Shown: positions 59,744-64,000 of the stretch, in pieces
Numbering within the stretch: position 1 is the stretch's first letter
How the letters are laid out: each line of letters begins with the position of its first letter
Source of the DNA: Allium sativum
Taxonomy: Eukaryota > Streptophyta > Magnoliopsida > Asparagales > Amaryllidaceae
Length of the DNA stretch: 64,000 bases
Direction: 5' to 3'
Assembly (NCBI GenBank): GCA_030737875.1
Contig: CM060912.1
Location: 455,394,310 to 455,458,309 of the forward strand
Made by a program: the position numbers and the translations under genes
Notes under the pieces: model-generated
What the model saw: only the letters and a program-made list of their open reading frames with translations
Databases searched by the model: none
What the model was told of the DNA's origin: nothing

Positions 59744-62700
59744 TGTAACAACCTGGAAAATCAGACCCAATTTAAAATTTTTGTTTTGGCAATTTTGATG
59801 AATTTTGAATATTTAAAATGAATTATTTTAAATAATAACGACGAGAAATTTATTCTGAACAGAATTAGAATGGAAATATTTATTTGAATCGTCGTTAGAA
59901 TATAAATATTTAATTTTAATTATTAAAGGAATTAGAAGTGGCGCAGTAGTTTGAAAATTCGATTTCAAATTTCAAATGAATGTACAGGATTCAAAATAAA
60001 CCGGATTTTAGAGAAACCAAAAATATTTGAATCTATTTGAAAATATCTTTCCAACGAATCCAAAAGATTGAAATTTTATAGCGGGAATAAAAAGTTATGC
60101 CCAGTTGAATATTCAAAATAGTCGCTATGGAAAATATAGCCCTTAAAAATAGCCATTTTGCAAAAGACCTCCGTTTTCGACGAAACCACTTTTGTTGGGT
60201 CCGGGATATCAAGTTATTGCTAGATTCCAAAATTCATAATTTTTGGAATCAAAATGTGAGCGTGGCAAAAGAAAACGTGTTTTAACATTTTCAATCAATT
60301 TCAATCGACCAGAAAATGGTCATTTTTCAAACGGTCTCAGAATTTGACAAAATTGTTTTTTTTAGGAATGTATCATCAATACGAAGCTAGAAATAATTTT
60401 TCTGGAATTTTTCGAGTCAGTATGTGGTCCCGGTAAATTAAAATGTGCGTTTGAATTTAAAATATACTGATTTATATTTTAAATTTAATGGAAATTGATC
60501 GTAATGGCCAAATTGGCTTACGAAACATTTCCCATTGTGTTCGTAATGGGGGTAATTAGCTAGCGGCAACAGTCGTTGGGTTCGATTTGGAGTTTGTATG
60601 GAAAAGTGACTTTTTGGATTTAATTAAATAATTAAATATTAGAAAAAAAATCAACCCCTTATTATCTCTCCCTTCCCCCGTTCCTTTCTTTCGATCGACT
60701 TCAGGAAAAAAATAAAAAAATTAGCGCCATGTCCCCGTCGCCTCAGGCGCTGCCACAGCGCCGAAGTCCCCGCCGCCGCAACAACCTCCGTCGCTCCCCT
60801 TCCCTGCCACCAGCTCCGACCCGCGACGCTCCAACCTCCCAACACTAAATCGATCCGATTAAGTCGCCACCACCTTGTTGCCCCACCGCGGCCAACCAGA
60901 GCACTGCAACCACAACTAGCGGCCACCAGAGACCGCGAGCACCTCCTCCCCCTTCGCTAGCAACGCTCCTCTCCCCCTACTGTCAACCACAGTGAGTTTT
61001 TAAAAATATTTTATTTAGTTTAATTATTTAAAATCTAGTTTTAATAGATAAATATATATTATTTTAAATAAATAAAATAACATGGATTTAAAATATAAAA
61101 ATTTGATTTTTGTTATTTATATAGCATATTAAAAGTATGATTTTTATAGTTTAAACATCGACATAAAAGCACGATGTTTATATACATGAAAGAAATGATT
61201 TATATACAAGAAAGATTATATATTTTTATTTGTAAAAGATTAATTTTGAATTTGTAAAAGATTAATTTTTTTTATATATGAAAGTTTAGATTTTTATAAA
61301 TAAAAAGATTTGATTTTTATAAATAAAAAGATTTGATTTTCATTTAAATAACTTCGTTTGAAAAATGTGATTTTTATCCATTTAGCGTTGTTATAAAAAT
61401 ATGATTTTTATATAATAGAGAATATAAAAATATTATTTTTATATATGTAGTGAATTAAAAATATGATTTTTATACTATATAAATAATAAAAATATGATTT
61501 TTGTATTATATAGATAATAAAAAATTAATCTTTGTATATGTAGCTATAGGATAAAAATACGATTTTTATATATGAAGTGGTTTTCATTACATGAATCATT
61601 ATAGAAAAATTCGATTTTTATATATGCTGTTTTGAAATAAGAATATGATTTTTATTCTGAAGAGGGCGCTATAAAAATATAATATTTATGTGAGAAGCAG
61701 TATAAAAATAGCGATTTTTAAATATATGAACATCATATTAAAAATGTGATTTTAATATGAACAGCGTGGAGAAGACTACGTTGGAAGTACGGGCGAATCC
61801 AGACTGTTCTGAATTTCAGAAATAAAATGGAGGAGTGGTACCCCAAGGTGAGAACTTCTTACTTTAATTTATTTTCTAGTTAGAAATATATACTAGGATG
61901 CAGACAGTGCTTAGAAGTACCCGACACCCGTCGTCCACATACCACGGACGACTTGTTTGTTTGATTGTGTTAGGAAAATTGATTGTGTGTTGTAGAATGG
62001 AATAAAATATTTTATAGTTAAAAATATAATTTTTAACGTGTATATGAATAAAATAAATATTCATAAACAAATCGGACGATTTGTTTGTGTGCTCACATTT
62101 GAATGATATTGATTGGGACGATAAATTTTACACACGGCCCAATTGCACAAACAAAATTCGTTATTTGTTAATTGAAACCCCACAGGGTATTGGGATTATA
62201 TATAACATACATTAGTCCCAATAATTAGCTGTATGTCGATCGATTGATTGACAGGCTGTTGTAAGCGTTAAATATTTATATTTGATGCTTATGCAGTGTA
62301 GAATGCACTCTGGATGATGGTTGACTGTGTTTGATTGTTGTTGTATACATGTGTGTATGAAATCCATATAAATAAAATTGTATGGTAATTGGCTGTGTCT
62401 GAATCCAGTTCAGAAATAATGAATATTTTAAAATAACGAATATTTTAAAATAATGAATATTTTAAAATAATGTTTAGTAAAAGATCAAAATATGATTTCG
62501 ATGTCCGATTTAGGATGGACACAAATATATTTAAATATATATGGCTGTCTTGATTAGATAACGTCATTTTGACGTGAACGATATTTATATCGATTTTATT
62601 CATGTTTATAATGAATATCGAAAAGGAATTGATTTCAAAATATAATATTTTGAAAATATTATCATTTATATATTAATGATATGGAATATCCAATTTTGAT

Positions 62701-64000
62701 TTAAAATTGAATATGAAGTTGAAACTGTTTTGAAAACAAATTTAAAACGATTTATAAAATACGTTTTAAATGGAAATCGATGAAATATATATTATAAATA
62801 TCGTGTATATATATATATATAATATAATGGCCTGAATAGAACGCACTGCGCTTCGGCAGTTCGCGAATTTCGACCATTGACTTCGAATGGACATTACAGG
62901 AGATCCGACCGTCGGATTCTCCTAAAACCGGAAACGGTGGGTTCGTATCAAAAAGAGCTTTCTAAAGAATATTAGAGATTTGAAATCTAATGGTTGGATT
63001 TGGAATTATGTCCAAATCAAATTTGGAAAAGGTCGCTATAAGTGCAGTTCGATGGCCGTTTATGGAAATTGACTGTACGGGCCTTGATAAAATTATTAAA
63101 AATATCAATAATTTGTGTAAAATCATAATAAATGATTTGAGAAGAATTGGGATGAAAAATTCCATAATTGAAAAGATAAAAATATATTTTTTGTCGAAAT
63201 GAACTAGTTATTAACTAGAATTATAATCCAATATTTTTAAATAAATAAATTGTATTTGAAATGGTTTTAAAAATAACCGGAATTTCCAATATATGAATTG
63301 GAATGGGTTTGAATCAAAATTATCTTCGAAATATTTCGATATTGGATTCCGTGATTATACGGATATTGTGGAGGAATTTGGAAGATATATATATCGTTAT
63401 TCCAATACGGTATTTGTTGATTCCAGAATTTGATATTGAATAAAAGCCGATATAGTTTCTATTCAGAGCCCTGTATTTAATATCAAAATGAGATTTTGGG
63501 TTTGTCGTGAATGATGTCTTCATTAACACTGTTCTTGAACCCAGTTGAGAAAAGATTAAATCTTTTTATTTAGATTTAATGAAGTATACCAATTAATTAA
63601 TATTTAATTAGAATTGAATTGAAATTGGTTTCTAGGTTTATCGTGAATGGTGTTTTAAATAACACTTGTTCTTTAACCCGATTAACAATGGAATGAGATT
63701 TTGGGTTGTCGTGAATGGTATCTTTAATAACACTGTTCTTAGACCTAATGGAGTTAAGAAAATCAGAAACTAACTGGAGATTAGTTAAGTTGAATGGTTT
63801 CTGGTGTATTGATCTGATGTTGATTTCGGCCTTCGGGGTTAATACTTAGGGAATTGTTCACTTGCTAATTTACGGTTAGAGGCTGATGGAATGGAATGTG
63901 GTTTTGGGTTTATAGTGAACCGTGTTTTAAATGACATTGGTTCTTTAACCCAGTTAAAGACAGGATATGATTTCCCAAGTTAAATAATCATTAATATTGA
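59744..64000 (+). repeat. 3' LTR of the family 2 element (partial)
   Basis: Collinear with 52474-56760 at an offset of about 7270 bp, including the GC-rich leader (about 60720-60990), palindrome array and hairpin (61930-61952). Roughly 12 differences in the first 180 bp suggest about 5% divergence. Confidence 0.85.

Larger units (their letters stand above)
52474..64000 (+). mobile_element. giant-LTR non-autonomous retrotransposon, family 2 (right end outside window)
   Basis: Left LTR 52474-58692 (6219 bp), internal region only 1051 bp (58693-59743), right LTR from 59744 to the window edge (4257 bp present). The primer site TGGTATCAGAGC is at 58695 and the polypurine tract ends at 59743. No coding domain was found. 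The 5 bp left of it are TAGCC; the partner is outside the window. It shares LTR start, internal words and tract with family 1, but overall it is clearly a separate family. Confidence 0.85.

Overview
This is a nuclear segment from a flowering plant, probably a eudicot, although the sequence does not identify the species. It is AT-rich and almost entirely nested LTR retrotransposons. The one ordinary gene is a three-exon nuclear gene for plastid ribosomal protein S10 on the minus strand (46126-49341). Plant origin follows from that gene's transit peptide and introns, and from the element types: a Tat-lineage Ty3/gypsy element with a second RNase H, Tekay-type chromovirus integrase and chromodomain, and plant-type primer sites.

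Left part (1-19948): a minus-strand, gag-only Ty3/gypsy element has about 2.0 kb LTRs at 182-2184 and 17892-19948. Its internal region holds gag and two arrays of about 85 bp repeats, with no pol. The left LTR is followed by another primer site and gag start running off the window, so copies look tandem with a shared LTR. Inside its gag sits an 11.8 kb plus-strand element (5515-17272) with LTRs of about 5.2 kb and only 1.3 kb of noncoding internal sequence.

Middle part (19949-45240): remains of Tekay chromoviruses. The 3' end of one (19949-20170 and 38733 onward) is split by a 6.0 kb minus-strand solo giant LTR (20171-20564 and 33117-38727). That LTR is itself split by a 12.5 kb Tat-lineage element (20565-33116). 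The Tat element has decayed gag, protease, RT, RNase H, archaeal-like RNase H and integrase, and an antisense ORF with at least two frame-preserving GT-AG introns. Further right are a third Tekay LTR, an 18 bp minisatellite (39772-40442) abutting an integrase fragment, a 2.5 kb Tekay LTR cutting that integrase, and the rest of the integrase with its chromodomain.

Right part: the plastid S10 gene (46126-49341); a Tat-type LTR with a gag start (50096-51840); a minus-strand Tekay LTR end (51845-52473); and a second giant-LTR element (52474 to beyond 64000) with 6.2 kb LTRs and only 1.05 kb between them.

The most unusual signals are: (1) noncoding elements whose LTRs are several times longer than their internal region; (2) a stem-loop near the 3' end of their LTRs whose arms change sequence between families but stay complementary, followed 130-200 nt later by a TTCCGCT box; (3) a second hairpin further upstream in the same LTRs; (4) the intron-bearing antisense gene of the Tat element. 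The giant-LTR families look like non-autonomous relatives of Tekay: they share LTR ends, U5 blocks and a polypurine tract, and carry an initiator-Met-type primer site.
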